Positions 17,809 to 26,163 are shown, counted from the first letter of the stretch. The stretch: 64,000 nucleotides of DNA from Saccharomonospora azurea NA-128 (GCF_000231055.2 NZ_CM001466.1:1254400-1318399), one strand, 5' to 3'. The notes: generated from the sequence alone by a model not told the origin. Translations and numbers: made by a program.

Positions 17809-18177
17809 ATGGTGGCCGGGCGCGATCTCATCGTCACTCCGTTACAGGAGAGCGTGCATCGTAAACTCGACGAAATCACGCACTCGGTACACACGACCTC
17901 GCCGCGCATCCGGAGCGAACTGGACGGTCTCAGCGTCGCGTTGCTGGCAGGCGCACTGCGCACCGTGCTCGCCGAGCACCGCCCTGATTCGAGTGGGCAC
18001 TGCACGCTCTGCCACGGCAGGCGCAGGCCCTTCGCCCGCAAGCGCGGCCCACTGCCCTGCCGGGCCTATCTCGCCGCACAAGTGGCCCTCGTGCCGGACG
18101 AGCCGGCGCCACCGAGAAGTCCCAGTGTGTCCTCGGGCCACCGGCTCCGGGAACGTACGGCGTTCTTCCTCTCCTGA
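17809..18177 (+). CDS. Hypothetical protein with CxxC zinc-ribbon-like motif
   Basis: 122-residue protein divergent from the XRE gene. The start is ATG 17809 (GTG 17812 also possible), with GGGAG just upstream. The N-terminal half is helical. A short Cys cluster, CTLCHGRRRPFARKRGPLPC, could bind a metal through Cys-x2-Cys...Cys. The C-terminus is Pro/Ser/Arg-rich. Placement beside XRE/DUF397 suggests it may be a member of that regulatory unit. A hairpin starts right at its stop codon. Confidence 0.6.
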   Translation: MVAGRDLIVTPLQESVHRKLDEITHSVHTTSPRIRSELDGLSVALLAGALRTVLAEHRPDSSGHCTLCHGRRRPFARKRGPLPCRAYLAAQVALVPDEPAPPRSPSVSSGHRLRERTAFFLS

Positions 18178-18211
18178 CCGGCCGTCGTCGGACTGTCCTG
18201 AACGGCCGGTC
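18176..18211 (+). terminator. Hairpin terminator at the end of the CxxC protein gene
   Basis: Perfect 9-bp stem 18176-18184 with 18203-18211, loop of 18 bases. It begins inside the stop codon and points toward the convergent tesB gene, so it may serve both. Confidence 0.55.
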
Positions 18212-18252
18212 GCCACGCGAGTTCGACGAAACCCGACGCTGGGGCCGGCGCG

Positions 18253-19158
18253 TCACAGCACGCGGATGAGCCCTTCCTGCACCACGGTGGCGATGCGGGT
18301 GCCGTCGCGGGCGAACAGCTGACCCGTCGCAAGCGCGCGGGCGTTCGACGCCGTGGGCGAGTCGCTGTCGTACAGGAACCACTCGTCCGCACGGAACGGA
18401 CGGTGGAACCACAGCGCGTGGTCGAGGCTCGCGCCGAGCACCTTGTCGAGATCCCAGTACACCCCGTGCCGCGCGAGCGTGGAGTCCAGCAGCGTCAGGT
18501 CGGACGCGTACGTGAGGACGCAGACGTGCAGGAGCCGGTCGTCGGGAAGCGTGCCGTCGGCTCGCATCCACACCTGGTTGCGGGCAGGACGTTCGCCCGT
18601 CTTCCGCGTCACCCACGGCGGGTCGTTGACGTAACGGATGTCGATCGGCGCCGGCTGGGCCCGCAGTGCCAGCGCGTCCTCGTACCCGACGGCACGCTCG
18701 GCCAACGTCGGCAGCGACTCGGGGTCGGGGACGTCCGGCATCGGCTCCGCATGCTCCACACCGGACTCCTCGACCTGGAACGACGCCGAGAGCGAGAAGA
18801 TCGCCTTGCCGTGCTGGATCGCCACCACGCGCCGCGTCGTGAACGACCGACCGTCCCGGATGCGATCCACCTCGTAGATGATCGGCACCGACGGATCACC
18901 TGGCCGGATGAAGTACGCGTGCAGCGAGTGCACTCCACGCTCACTCGGCACCGTGCGCCCCGCGGCCACCAGAGCCTGTCCCGCGACCTGACCGCCGAAC
19001 ACCCTGGTCGGCGACTGCGGAGGGCTCACGCCTCGGAAGATGTTCTCCTCGATCTTCTCGAGATCCAACAAGCCGATGAGCATGTCGAGCACGCGCTGCC
19101 CGCCCGATCCGCCTTCGGCGTCGAACCCGGACGCAGCCTGCCTTGCCAGCTCAGTCAT
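18253..19158 (-). CDS. tesB: Acyl-CoA thioesterase II
   Basis: Hydrolyses medium- and long-chain acyl-CoA to free acid and CoA in the cytosol. It is a double hot-dog protein of 301 residues. The N-terminal hot-dog carries VFGGQVAGQALVAAGRTVP and SLHAYFIRPGD. The second ends with LDHALWFHRPFRADEWFLYD and the terminal GTRIATVVQEGLIR typical of TesB. ATG 19158 has no strong ribosome site. The pyruvate kinase stop lies 48 bases upstream on the same strand, so read-through from pyk is likely. Confidence 0.92.
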   Translation of the reverse strand: MTELARQAASGFDAEGGSGGQRVLDMLIGLLDLEKIEENIFRGVSPPQSPTRVFGGQVAGQALVAAGRTVPSERGVHSLHAYFIRPGDPSVPIIYEVDRIRDGRSFTTRRVVAIQHGKAIFSLSASFQVEESGVEHAEPMPDVPDPESLPTLAERAVGYEDALALRAQPAPIDIRYVNDPPWVTRKTGERPARNQVWMRADGTLPDDRLLHVCVLTYASDLTLLDSTLARHGVYWDLDKVLGASLDHALWFHRPFRADEWFLYDSDSPTASNARALATGQLFARDGTRIATVVQEGLIRVL

Positions 19159-19206
19159 ACCGACGATTCAACACCCTGCGCCGGGCCCCGCCATTCCGTC
19201 GGCCCG

Positions 19207-20631
19207 TCAGGAGAGATCGTCCTCACCCAAGCGGTGCACGCGGATCAGGTTGGTCGACCCCACGGTGCCGGGGGGCGAACCGGCCACGATCACCACGAGG
19301 TCGCCGCGCTGGTACCGGCCGGTCTCCAGCATGGCGTGGTCCACCTGCTCGATCATGCGGTCGGTGGAGTCGACCTCGTCGACGAGCCTGGCCGTGGTGC
19401 CCCACGTCATGGCGAGCTGCCTGCGCACGCTCTCCACCGGAGTGAAGGCCAGCAGCGGCAGTCGTGTGTGCAGCCGCGCGAGCCTGCGCACCGTGTCACC
19501 GGACTGGGTGAACGCGACGAGGGCCTTGGCGTTCAGTCGTTCACCGATGTCCTTCGCCGCGTAGGAGATGACTCCCCGCTTGGTGCGCGGGACGTGACTG
19601 AGCGGCGGCACGGACGGCATGTCCGCCTCCACCGCCTCGACGATGCGGCTCATGGTCTGCACGGTCTCGATCGGGTACCGGCCGACGCTGGTCTCCCCGG
19701 AGAGCATCACCGCGTCGGTGCCGTCGAGCACCGCGTTGGCCACGTCGGAGGCCTCGGCGCGCGTCGGCCGCGAGTTGCTCATCATCGAGTCGAGCATCTG
19801 GGTCGCGACGATGACCGGCTTCGCGTTCTCCCGCGCGATCTGGATGGCCCGCTTCTGCACCAGCGGCACCTGCTCGAGCGGCAACTCGACGCCGAGGTCG
19901 CCGCGCGCCACCATCAGACCGTCGAAGGCAAGCACGATCGCCTCGAGGTTGGCGGCCGCCTCGGGCTTCTCCAACTTGGCGATCACCGGAACCCGGCCCT
20001 TGCCGACCCGGTCCATCACCTGGTGCACGAGGTCGATGTCGGCGGGCGAACGGACGAACGACAGGGCCACGAAGTCGACACCGAGCTCGAGGGCGAACTC
20101 GAGGTCCTGGATGTCCTTCTCGGAGAGCGCGGGCACCGACACGTCCATGCCGGGCAGCGACACGCCCTTGTTGTTGCTGACGGGCCCACCCTCGGTGACC
20201 TCGCAGACGACGTCCGAGCCCTCCACGCGCTGGACGACGAGCCCGACCTTGCCGTCGTCCACGAGCAGCCGGTCACCCTCGCGGGCGTCCTTCGCCAGTC
20301 CCTTGTAGGTGGTGGAGATGCGGTCGTGGGTGCCCGCCACGTCCTCCACGGTGATGCGCACGATGTCGCCGGTCCGCCACTCGACGGGTCCGCCGGCGAA
20401 GGTGCCCAGCCGGATCTTCGGCCCCTGGAGGTCGGCGAGGATCCCGACCGCGCGCCCCGACTCCTCGGAAGCGGCCCGGATCAGGTCGTAGACCTGCTTG
20501 TGATCGCCGTGGCTTCCGTGGCTGAAGTTCATCCTCGCCACGTCCATGCCTGCTTCGACGAGCGCCCGGACCTTGTCCGCCGTCGCCGTAGCCGGGCCTA
20601 GGGTACATACGATTTTCGCTCGTCTACTCAC
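19207..20631 (-). CDS. pyk: Pyruvate kinase
   Basis: Converts phosphoenolpyruvate and ADP to pyruvate and ATP. 474 residues begin with SRRAKIVCTLGPAT. The active-site strands include RMNFSHGSHGDHK, the metal and substrate segment VPVIAKLEKPEA (catalytic Lys), MVARGDLGVELPLEQVP, and ATQMLDSMM. The C-terminal domain ends in a Val-rich strand (GDLVVIVAGSPPGTVGSTN). The GTG start at 20631 has only weak upstream purines. All catalytic motifs are intact. Confidence 0.97.
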   Translation of the reverse strand: MSRRAKIVCTLGPATATADKVRALVEAGMDVARMNFSHGSHGDHKQVYDLIRAASEESGRAVGILADLQGPKIRLGTFAGGPVEWRTGDIVRITVEDVAGTHDRISTTYKGLAKDAREGDRLLVDDGKVGLVVQRVEGSDVVCEVTEGGPVSNNKGVSLPGMDVSVPALSEKDIQDLEFALELGVDFVALSFVRSPADIDLVHQVMDRVGKGRVPVIAKLEKPEAAANLEAIVLAFDGLMVARGDLGVELPLEQVPLVQKRAIQIARENAKPVIVATQMLDSMMSNSRPTRAEASDVANAVLDGTDAVMLSGETSVGRYPIETVQTMSRIVEAVEADMPSVPPLSHVPRTKRGVISYAAKDIGERLNAKALVAFTQSGDTVRRLARLHTRLPLLAFTPVESVRRQLAMTWGTTARLVDEVDSTDRMIEQVDHAMLETGRYQRGDLVVIVAGSPPGTVGSTNLIRVHRLGEDDLS

Positions 20632-20699
20632 ACTCGAACAGCGTAGCCGCTACGTCCGGGTACGTCTGTACCGATCCCGAAAACCTACGTGTCGGGCGT

Positions 20700-20730
20700 G
20701 GCGGGAGCCCGGCGGCGCCTGGCTCCCGCC
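20700..20730 (-). terminator. Hairpin terminator after the SLC13 transporter gene
   Basis: Perfect 10-bp stem 20700-20709 with 20721-20730, loop of 11 bases, beginning 6 bases past the transporter stop. It separates this gene from pyk downstream. Confidence 0.65.
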
Positions 20731-20736
20731 CACCCG

Positions 20737-22245
20737 TCAGTACGCGAGACCGAACACCCAGGCACCCAGCGTGTAGGCGCCGAGGGTGATGATCACGAGC
20801 GCGATGGCGTTGAGCCACGCCCCGCCCTTCACCATCTGACCGATGGTGACGTGGCCGGTTCCGAACACGATGGCGTTCGGCGGCGTCGCGACCGGCAGCA
20901 TGAAGGCGCAGGTGGCGGCCAGCGCGGCGGGCACGACCAGCACCATCGGCCCGTGGCCGAGCCCGACCGCGACACCGCCCAGGATCGGCAGGAACGCCGC
21001 CGCCGTCGCCGTGTTGCTGGTGAGCTCGGTGAGCAGGAGCACGAGCAACGCGACCAGAGCGGCCAACACGATGAGCGGCAGAGCCTCGAGCGCACCGACC
21101 TGCTCGCCGATCCAGTCGGACAGCCCCGTGGCGGTGAAGTGCTTCGAGAGGCTCAAGCCACCGCCGAACAGCAGCAGGACACCCCAGGGCAGCTCCTTCG
21201 CCGTGTCCCAGTTCAGCGTGCGCACGTTCTCCCGCCTGTCGACCGGCAGCGCGAACAGCACCACGGCGGCGGTGATGGCGATCCCGGCGTCGCTGATGTT
21301 GTCCAGCCACGGCAGTGCGTTCGCGACCGCGTCGATGTCGGCGAGCATGGGAATCGTGATCCACGACAGTGCGGCCAGCACGAACACGGCAAGCGCGTTC
21401 CACTCGCCCCGGCTCATCGGCCCCAAGTCGTCGAGCTGCCGGCGGATGAGCTCCCGACCGCCCGGCAGCGACGTCAGCCTCGGCCGGAAGACGCGGGTCA
21501 GCACGAACCAGGCGATGACGAGGAACACCACCGCGATGGGCAGTCCGAACAGCATCCACTGACCGAAGGAGATCGAGATGTCGAAGTTCTCCTCCAGGTA
21601 ACCCACGAGCAGCGTGTTCGGGGGAGTGCCGATGATCGTGGCGAGCGAGCCGATCGACGCGGCGTAGGCGATGCCGAGCATCAGGGCCGTGGCGAAGTTG
21701 GGATCGCCCTTGCCGTCGCCGAGCTGCGAGACGAGGCCGAGCACCGACAACCCGATGGGCATCATCATCACGGCGGTGGCGGTGTTGCTCACCCACATGC
21801 TGATGAACCCGGTGGCGATCATGAAACCGGCGATCAGCATCACCGGCTTCGTGCCCACCGCGAGCACCGTGCGCAGCGCGATGCGTTTGTGCAGGTCCCA
21901 GCGCTGCATCGCCAGCGCGATCATGAACCCGCCCATGAAGAGAAAGATGATGTCGTCCGCGTAGGGCGCTGCGGCGTCGCCGATGTCACTGACACCGAAG
22001 AACGGGAACAGCACCAGCGGGAGCAGGGCCGTGGCGGCCAAAGGCAGCGCCTCCGTGACCCACCACACGGCCATGAGAGCCGCTACGGCGGCCGTAGCCT
22101 TGCCCGGGGTGGCGAGACTGTCGGGCAGGAGCAGGAAGACGGCGACGGCGAGCACCGGACCGAGCGCCATGCCGATCCAGGGTCGCCGCGGCGCCGCCGA
22201 GCCGGGCGATGCGCTCTCGGACTCGCTCCTCACGGACTGTGCCAT
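20737..22245 (-). CDS. SLC13/DASS family dicarboxylate or anion transporter
   Basis: Inner-membrane symporter of 502 residues with about 11 hydrophobic segments. Both family sodium/substrate motifs are present: SNTATAVMMMPI in the first half and TSNTATAAAFLPI in the second. Between them lies GSLATIIGTPPNTLLVGY. Likely substrates are C4-dicarboxylates, citrate or sulfate; sequence alone does not decide. ATG 22245 is preceded by a strong GGAGGTGA. It stands as a single gene ending in a hairpin. Confidence 0.9.
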   Translation of the reverse strand: MAQSVRSESESASPGSAAPRRPWIGMALGPVLAVAVFLLLPDSLATPGKATAAVAALMAVWWVTEALPLAATALLPLVLFPFFGVSDIGDAAAPYADDIIFLFMGGFMIALAMQRWDLHKRIALRTVLAVGTKPVMLIAGFMIATGFISMWVSNTATAVMMMPIGLSVLGLVSQLGDGKGDPNFATALMLGIAYAASIGSLATIIGTPPNTLLVGYLEENFDISISFGQWMLFGLPIAVVFLVIAWFVLTRVFRPRLTSLPGGRELIRRQLDDLGPMSRGEWNALAVFVLAALSWITIPMLADIDAVANALPWLDNISDAGIAITAAVVLFALPVDRRENVRTLNWDTAKELPWGVLLLFGGGLSLSKHFTATGLSDWIGEQVGALEALPLIVLAALVALLVLLLTELTSNTATAAAFLPILGGVAVGLGHGPMVLVVPAALAATCAFMLPVATPPNAIVFGTGHVTIGQMVKGGAWLNAIALVIITLGAYTLGAWVFGLAY

Positions 22246-22360
22246 GACTCACCTCCATCGCTGAGTGTCCGGAAGGTACCGCGATCACGCGGCCTTCTCA
22301 CCCGAAAGCGCGATGCCGAGATGTGCTTGTTGTGATTGTGCGTGAGCAAACGTGTGCAGA

Positions 22361-22399
22361 CAGCGCGAGGCCACCGACCAGACCGGTGGCCTCGCGCTG
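22361..22399 (-). terminator. 16-bp perfect-stem terminator after the phosphofructokinase gene
   Basis: Inverted repeat 22361-22376 with 22384-22399, all 16 pairs matching, loop of 7 bases. It lies 15 bases past the phosphofructokinase stop. No T-tract. Confidence 0.75.
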
Positions 22400-22414
22400 C
22401 TCACTGTCGCCCGA

Positions 22415-23440
22415 TCAGCCGAAGAACACCTCGGCTTCGGCGTACCGCTCCGGCGGGACGGTCTTCAGTTCCGCGGTGGCCTCGGCGAGCTTCACCCGCG
22501 TGATGTCGGTGCCGCGCAACGCGACCATCACCCCGAAGTCGCCCTCGGCCACGGCGTCGACGGCGTGCAGGCCGAAGCGTGTGGCGAGCACGCGGTCGTA
22601 CGCCGTCGGCGTGCCACCGCGCTGGACGTGCCCGAGCACCACCGCGCGCGACTCCTTGCCGGTGCGGGCGGTGATCTCGTCGGCGAGCCACGTGCCCACA
22701 CCGCCCAGCCGGACGTGGCCGAACGCGTCCTTCTCGCCGCTCTGCAGCACCGCGGCCCCGCCCTCGGGCAGGGCGCCCTCCGCCACGACGATGATCGGCG
22801 CGTACTCGCGCTCGAACCGCCGTTCCACCCACTCGACGACCTGGTCCACCGAGAACGGCCGCTCCGGGACGAGAATGACGCTCGCGCCGCCGGCCAGCCC
22901 CGAATGCAGGGCGATCCACCCCGCGTGCCTGCCCATGACCTCGACGACGAGCGCGCGGTGGTGCGACTCGGCGGTGGTGTGGAGCCGGTCGATGGCCTCC
23001 GTCGCGATGTGCACCGCGGTGTCGAAACCGAACGTGTAGTCGGTGTTGCCGAGGTCGTTGTCGATGGTCTTCGGGACACCGACGACCTTCACGCCGTCGT
23101 CGTTCAGCCGCTTCGCGACCCCCAGAGTGTCCTCGCCCCCGATGGCCACGAGCGCGTCGATGCCCTTGTCGGCGAGCACCCGCTTGATGGCCTCGGCGCC
23201 GCCGTCCTCCTTGTACGGGTTCGTCCGGGAGGAGCGAAGGATCGTGCCGCCGCGGGTGAGGATGCCCTCGACGTCGTCGCGGGAGAGCCAGTCGCCCTTG
23301 CCCGTGAGCGGGCCACGCCAACCGTCGCGGAAACCGAAGATCTCCCAACCGTGGACCTCGATGCCCTTGAGGACGACCGCGCGGATCACCGCGTTCAGAC
23401 CAGGGCAGTCGCCACCGCCGGTCAGCACACCGACTCGCAT
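22415..23440 (-). CDS. pfkA: 6-phosphofructokinase with pyrophosphate-type active-site residues
   Basis: Phosphorylates fructose 6-phosphate. 341 residues in the mixed-substrate group of the PfkA family. N-terminal GVLTGGGDCPGLN, TIDND (catalytic Asp127), MGRHAGW and the LGHVQRGGTPTAYDR segment are intact. The two residues that separate donor types read Asp104 (GGEDT) and Lys124 (VPKTIDND), the pair known from the pyrophosphate-dependent enzyme of Amycolatopsis methanolica rather than Gly104 of ATP enzymes. The donor may therefore be pyrophosphate. ATG 23440 faces away from the DAHP synthase leader. Confidence 0.93.
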   Translation of the reverse strand: MRVGVLTGGGDCPGLNAVIRAVVLKGIEVHGWEIFGFRDGWRGPLTGKGDWLSRDDVEGILTRGGTILRSSRTNPYKEDGGAEAIKRVLADKGIDALVAIGGEDTLGVAKRLNDDGVKVVGVPKTIDNDLGNTDYTFGFDTAVHIATEAIDRLHTTAESHHRALVVEVMGRHAGWIALHSGLAGGASVILVPERPFSVDQVVEWVERRFEREYAPIIVVAEGALPEGGAAVLQSGEKDAFGHVRLGGVGTWLADEITARTGKESRAVVLGHVQRGGTPTAYDRVLATRFGLHAVDAVAEGDFGVMVALRGTDITRVKLAEATAELKTVPPERYAEAEVFFG

Positions 23441-23497
23441 ATCTGCGCCTTCCAGTTGTTTGCGTCACACCTTCGCCGCCAGAGTAGCCCGGACCAC

Positions 23498-23525
23498 ACT
23501 TGATCGGTGCAGCACCTGCTACAGT
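23498..23525 (+). promoter_or_regulatory. Candidate promoter of the DAHP synthase leader
   Basis: The -10 element TACAGT (23520-23525, fits TANNNT) has a -35-like ACTTGA/CTTGAT at 23498-23504 upstream. The expected start of transcription falls at about 23532-23533, on the GTG of the leader peptide, so the peptide would be translated leaderless. Confidence 0.45.
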
Positions 23526-23532
23526 CTCGGCC

Positions 23533-23601
23533 GTGCAGCGCTTCTATTTCTGGTTTAGCAGGCCGGCCCGGGGTGGGTCGGTCGGCGAGACCGTGCGCTG
23601 A
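23533..23601 (+). CDS. Aromatic-codon leader peptide of the DAHP synthase gene
   Basis: A 22-codon reading frame from GTG 23533 to TGA 23599-23601. Codons 4-8 (TTC TAT TTC TGG TTT) encode Phe-Tyr-Phe-Trp-Phe, all three aromatic amino acids in one run. This is the hallmark of a ribosome-mediated attenuator: the ribosome stalls when charged aromatic tRNAs run short. The gene it precedes makes the first intermediate of that pathway. A hairpin follows at 23613-23638, then the coding start at 23689. The start is preceded by TACAGT at the right distance for leaderless translation. Confidence 0.75.
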   Translation: MQRFYFWFSRPARGGSVGETVR

Positions 23602-23612
23602 CCACCGAACCT

Positions 23613-23638
23613 CCGAGCCGGACGACAAGCCGGCTCGG
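23613..23638 (+). terminator. Candidate attenuator hairpin before the DAHP synthase
   Basis: Perfect 9-bp GC stem 23613-23621 with 23630-23638, loop of 8 bases, 11 bases past the leader peptide stop. It has no T-tract. An upstream segment near 23572-23585 can pair imperfectly with 23602-23611, which might form a competing structure. The alternative fold was not computed. Confidence 0.5.
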
Positions 23639-23688
23639 CAGCGTGGCACTCCCACCCGGCGAGGCGGCTTGCGGAAAGGAAGCCCCCG

Positions 23689-24831
23689 ATGCCGAACAAC
23701 TCCACCTCCGGCGCCGTCATCCAGGACGACGCCTCCCTCGCCGTGTCGGCCGATCCGATGACGGCACTCGACAACCTGCGCACGTCGCACGTCAGTCCCC
23801 TGCTCTCACCCGCTCTGCTGAGGGCGGAGCATCCCGTCACTCCCGCGGTGGCCAAGGCCGTCACACTCGGCAGGCGCGACACCGTGGACATTCTGGAAGG
23901 TCGCGACGACCGCCTGCTGGTGGTGGTCGGGCCCTGTTCCGTGCACGACCCCGAGGCGGCCCTGCACTACGCCCGTCTGCTGTCCGAGCACGCCGAGCGC
24001 ATCCGTGACGAGGTGTGCGTCGTCATGCGCGTGTACTTCGAGAAGCCGCGGACCACGCTGGGCTGGAAGGGCCTCATCAACGACCCCGACCTCGACGGCA
24101 CGTACGCCGTCAACAAGGGGCTGCGCATGGCTCGGCAGCTGCTGCTGGACATCTCGACACTCGGACTCCCGGTGGGGTCGGAGTTCCTCGACCCGATCAC
24201 GCCGCAGTACATCGCCGACACCGTGACCTGGGGGTCGATCGGGGCCCGCACCGCGGCGAGCCAGGTGCACCGGCAGCTGTGCAGCGCGCTGTCCATGCCC
24301 GTGGGCATCAAGAACTCCACCGAGGGCGACGTCCAGGTGGCGGTGGACGCCGTGCGGGCCGCGGCGGCCGGGCACGTGTTCCCGGGCATCAACGCCGACG
24401 GGTTGGCCGCGCTGGTGACGACCTCGGGCAACCCGGACTGCCACGTCATCCTGCGCGGCGGCTCGGCGGGTCCGAACTACGACGCCGAGACCGTGGCCGA
24501 CACGCTGGCCCGGTTGCGCAAGGCGGGCCTCCCGGAACGCGTGGTCGTGGACGCCAGCCACGGCAACAGCCGCAAGGACCACGTGCGGCAGGCTGCCGTG
24601 GTGCGGGACCTGGCCGCGCGCATCGCCGACGGCGAGCCCGGCATCACCGGAATCATGATGGAGAGCTTCCTGGAAGCGGGCCGCCAGGAGCTCACGCTCG
24701 GCAAGCGGGACGAGCTGGACTATGGCCGTAGTATCACGGACGCGTGCCTCGACTGGACCACCACGGCGAGCCTGCTCGACGAGCTCGCCGCCGCGGTGCG
24801 GACGCGCAGGGCCCGCAACGGGAACGGCTGA
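23689..24831 (+). CDS. aroG: 3-deoxy-7-phosphoheptulonate (DAHP) synthase, class I (type I-alpha)
   Basis: Condenses phosphoenolpyruvate and erythrose 4-phosphate as the committed step to aromatic amino acids. 380 residues resemble the E. coli AroF/G/H type. Visible motifs: VVVGPCSVHDPEAAL, FEKPRTTLGWKGLINDP, PVGIKNSTEGD, VDASHGNSRKDH (metal His) and MMESFLEAGRQ. Most actinomycetes rely on the plant-like class II enzyme, so this one may be a second, differently regulated isoenzyme. ATG 23689 follows AAAGGAAG. Expression is probably controlled by the aromatic leader peptide at 23533. Confidence 0.93.
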   Translation: MPNNSTSGAVIQDDASLAVSADPMTALDNLRTSHVSPLLSPALLRAEHPVTPAVAKAVTLGRRDTVDILEGRDDRLLVVVGPCSVHDPEAALHYARLLSEHAERIRDEVCVVMRVYFEKPRTTLGWKGLINDPDLDGTYAVNKGLRMARQLLLDISTLGLPVGSEFLDPITPQYIADTVTWGSIGARTAASQVHRQLCSALSMPVGIKNSTEGDVQVAVDAVRAAAAGHVFPGINADGLAALVTTSGNPDCHVILRGGSAGPNYDAETVADTLARLRKAGLPERVVVDASHGNSRKDHVRQAAVVRDLAARIADGEPGITGIMMESFLEAGRQELTLGKRDELDYGRSITDACLDWTTTASLLDELAAAVRTRRARNGNG

Positions 24832-24842
24832 CGAGAACGGAT

Positions 24843-25358
24843 TCAGGCCATCGGGAAACCTTGCCTTCGGGCAAGGTCCTGGCGGGCCTGTTCGATGACC
24901 CGCCACCGCTGGAGGTTGTGCCGCGCGTCGGCGAGAGCGTCGTGGGCGTCGTCGGGCGCAGCCGGAAGTTTCGGCCGCCCGACGTCCTCCCACCGCTGCC
25001 GCAGATCGCGGGTGAACCGCGGCAGTTGCCGCGGCAGCGCGGGCATCGGTCCCCACAACTGGGCCAGTGCCACGTGGTCGTAGGCCGCGTACCAGGCCCA
25101 CAGCTCTATCCCGCCGCGCGGGCGCCCGAAGAACTCGAGGAGGTCGTCGCGGATCCGCTCCCGGCTGCGCCAGGCGCGGTCGCCGGGCGACGGGAGCTTC
25201 GCCAGCACGTTCTCCCGCACCCACGGTCCGGCCTTCGCCGGGTCGAACTCGGTGGACACCGCGTAGAACTCGCGCCCGGTCTCGTCCACGACACCTATCG
25301 AGACGAGCTCGATGGTCACGCCGTCCTCGATGAATTCGGTGTCGTAGAAGAACCGCAC
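24843..25358 (-). CDS. 3'-to-5' exoribonuclease AS-type (Rv2179c family)
   Basis: RNase T-like nuclease of the DEDD superfamily that trims RNA 3' ends. The start GTG 25358 gives the family N-terminus VRFFYDTEFIEDG with metal residues Asp6 and Glu8. The third acidic residue is in WYAAYDHVALAQLWG, and the last motif is DAHDALADARHN. The length of 171 residues matches the M. tuberculosis homologue, which sits next to aroG there too. It converges on the DAHP synthase with 11 bases between them. Confidence 0.9.
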   Translation of the reverse strand: MRFFYDTEFIEDGVTIELVSIGVVDETGREFYAVSTEFDPAKAGPWVRENVLAKLPSPGDRAWRSRERIRDDLLEFFGRPRGGIELWAWYAAYDHVALAQLWGPMPALPRQLPRFTRDLRQRWEDVGRPKLPAAPDDAHDALADARHNLQRWRVIEQARQDLARRQGFPMA

Positions 25359-25401
25359 GCCGGGCACCGTACTCGACTGCCGCACGCCGCCGGTCGCCCG
25401 G

Positions 25402-26163
25402 TCAACCCGCCTGGGACTCGGGCAGCCTCGCGGCGTCGCGGGCGTCGATCTGCACCGGCACGGCCGGTCGGAGTCCGGCCTCCTCGGCGGCGATCAGCTC
25501 CTTGGCCTTCGCCGCGTAGATGTCCACGTACTCCTGGCCGGACAGCTCCATGAGCGCGTACATGATCTCGTCGGTGATCGATCGCTCCACGAACCGGTCG
25601 CCCGCGAGTCCCTCGTACCGCGAGAACTCCAGCGGCTCTCCGAAGTGGATCTCCAGTCGGCGCGGCCACCACATCTTCGAACCGATGGGGTTGACCTTGT
25701 CGGTCCCGACCATGGCCACCGGAATGACCGGCACCCTGGCTTCCAGGGCGATCCGCGCGACACCCGTCTTGCCCTTGTAGAGCCGCCCGTCCGGCGAGCG
25801 CGTGCCCTCGGGGTAGATGCCGAGCAGGTGACCTTCCCGCAGAAGACGGACGGCGGTGTCGATGGCCGCCTGCGCGGCCGTGCCGCCGGAGCGGTCGATC
25901 GGGAACTGGCCCACCCCCTTGAAGAACGACTTCTTCAGCCTGCCCTTCACACCGGGCTCGGTGAAGTACTCCCGCTTCGCGGGGAACGTGACGCGCCGCG
26001 GCACACGGTTGGGCATGAAGAACGAGTCCGCCACGGCGAGGTGGTTGCTCGCCAGGATGGCTCCGCCCTCGGCGGGGACGTTCTCCAGTCCGGTCACCCT
26101 GGTCGGCCACAACAGCCTCAGGAGCGGTCCCAGCAGCACGTACTTCATGAGGTAATACAGCAC
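25402..26163 (-). CDS. plsC: 1-acyl-sn-glycerol-3-phosphate acyltransferase
   Basis: Membrane-associated acyltransferase expected to make phosphatidic acid. The start GTG 26163 gives 253 residues, close to Rv2182c; the frame to 26322 adds low-complexity residues only. The catalytic motif is NHLAVAD (His41, Asp46). Substrate-binding VTFPAKREYF, YPEGTRSPDG and the VIPVAMVGTD strand follow in the order of the family. A hydrophobic N-terminus (YVLLGPLLRLLW) may dip into the membrane. Confidence 0.9.
   Translation of the reverse strand: MLYYLMKYVLLGPLLRLLWPTRVTGLENVPAEGGAILASNHLAVADSFFMPNRVPRRVTFPAKREYFTEPGVKGRLKKSFFKGVGQFPIDRSGGTAAQAAIDTAVRLLREGHLLGIYPEGTRSPDGRLYKGKTGVARIALEARVPVIPVAMVGTDKVNPIGSKMWWPRRLEIHFGEPLEFSRYEGLAGDRFVERSITDEIMYALMELSGQEYVDIYAAKAKELIAAEEAGLRPAVPVQIDARDAARLPESQAG

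Noticed and set aside
18403-20601. 732-codon plus-strand frame opposite tesB and pyk
   Set aside because: It is antisense to two well-identified enzymes, with His/Arg-rich composition typical of GC-driven shadows.
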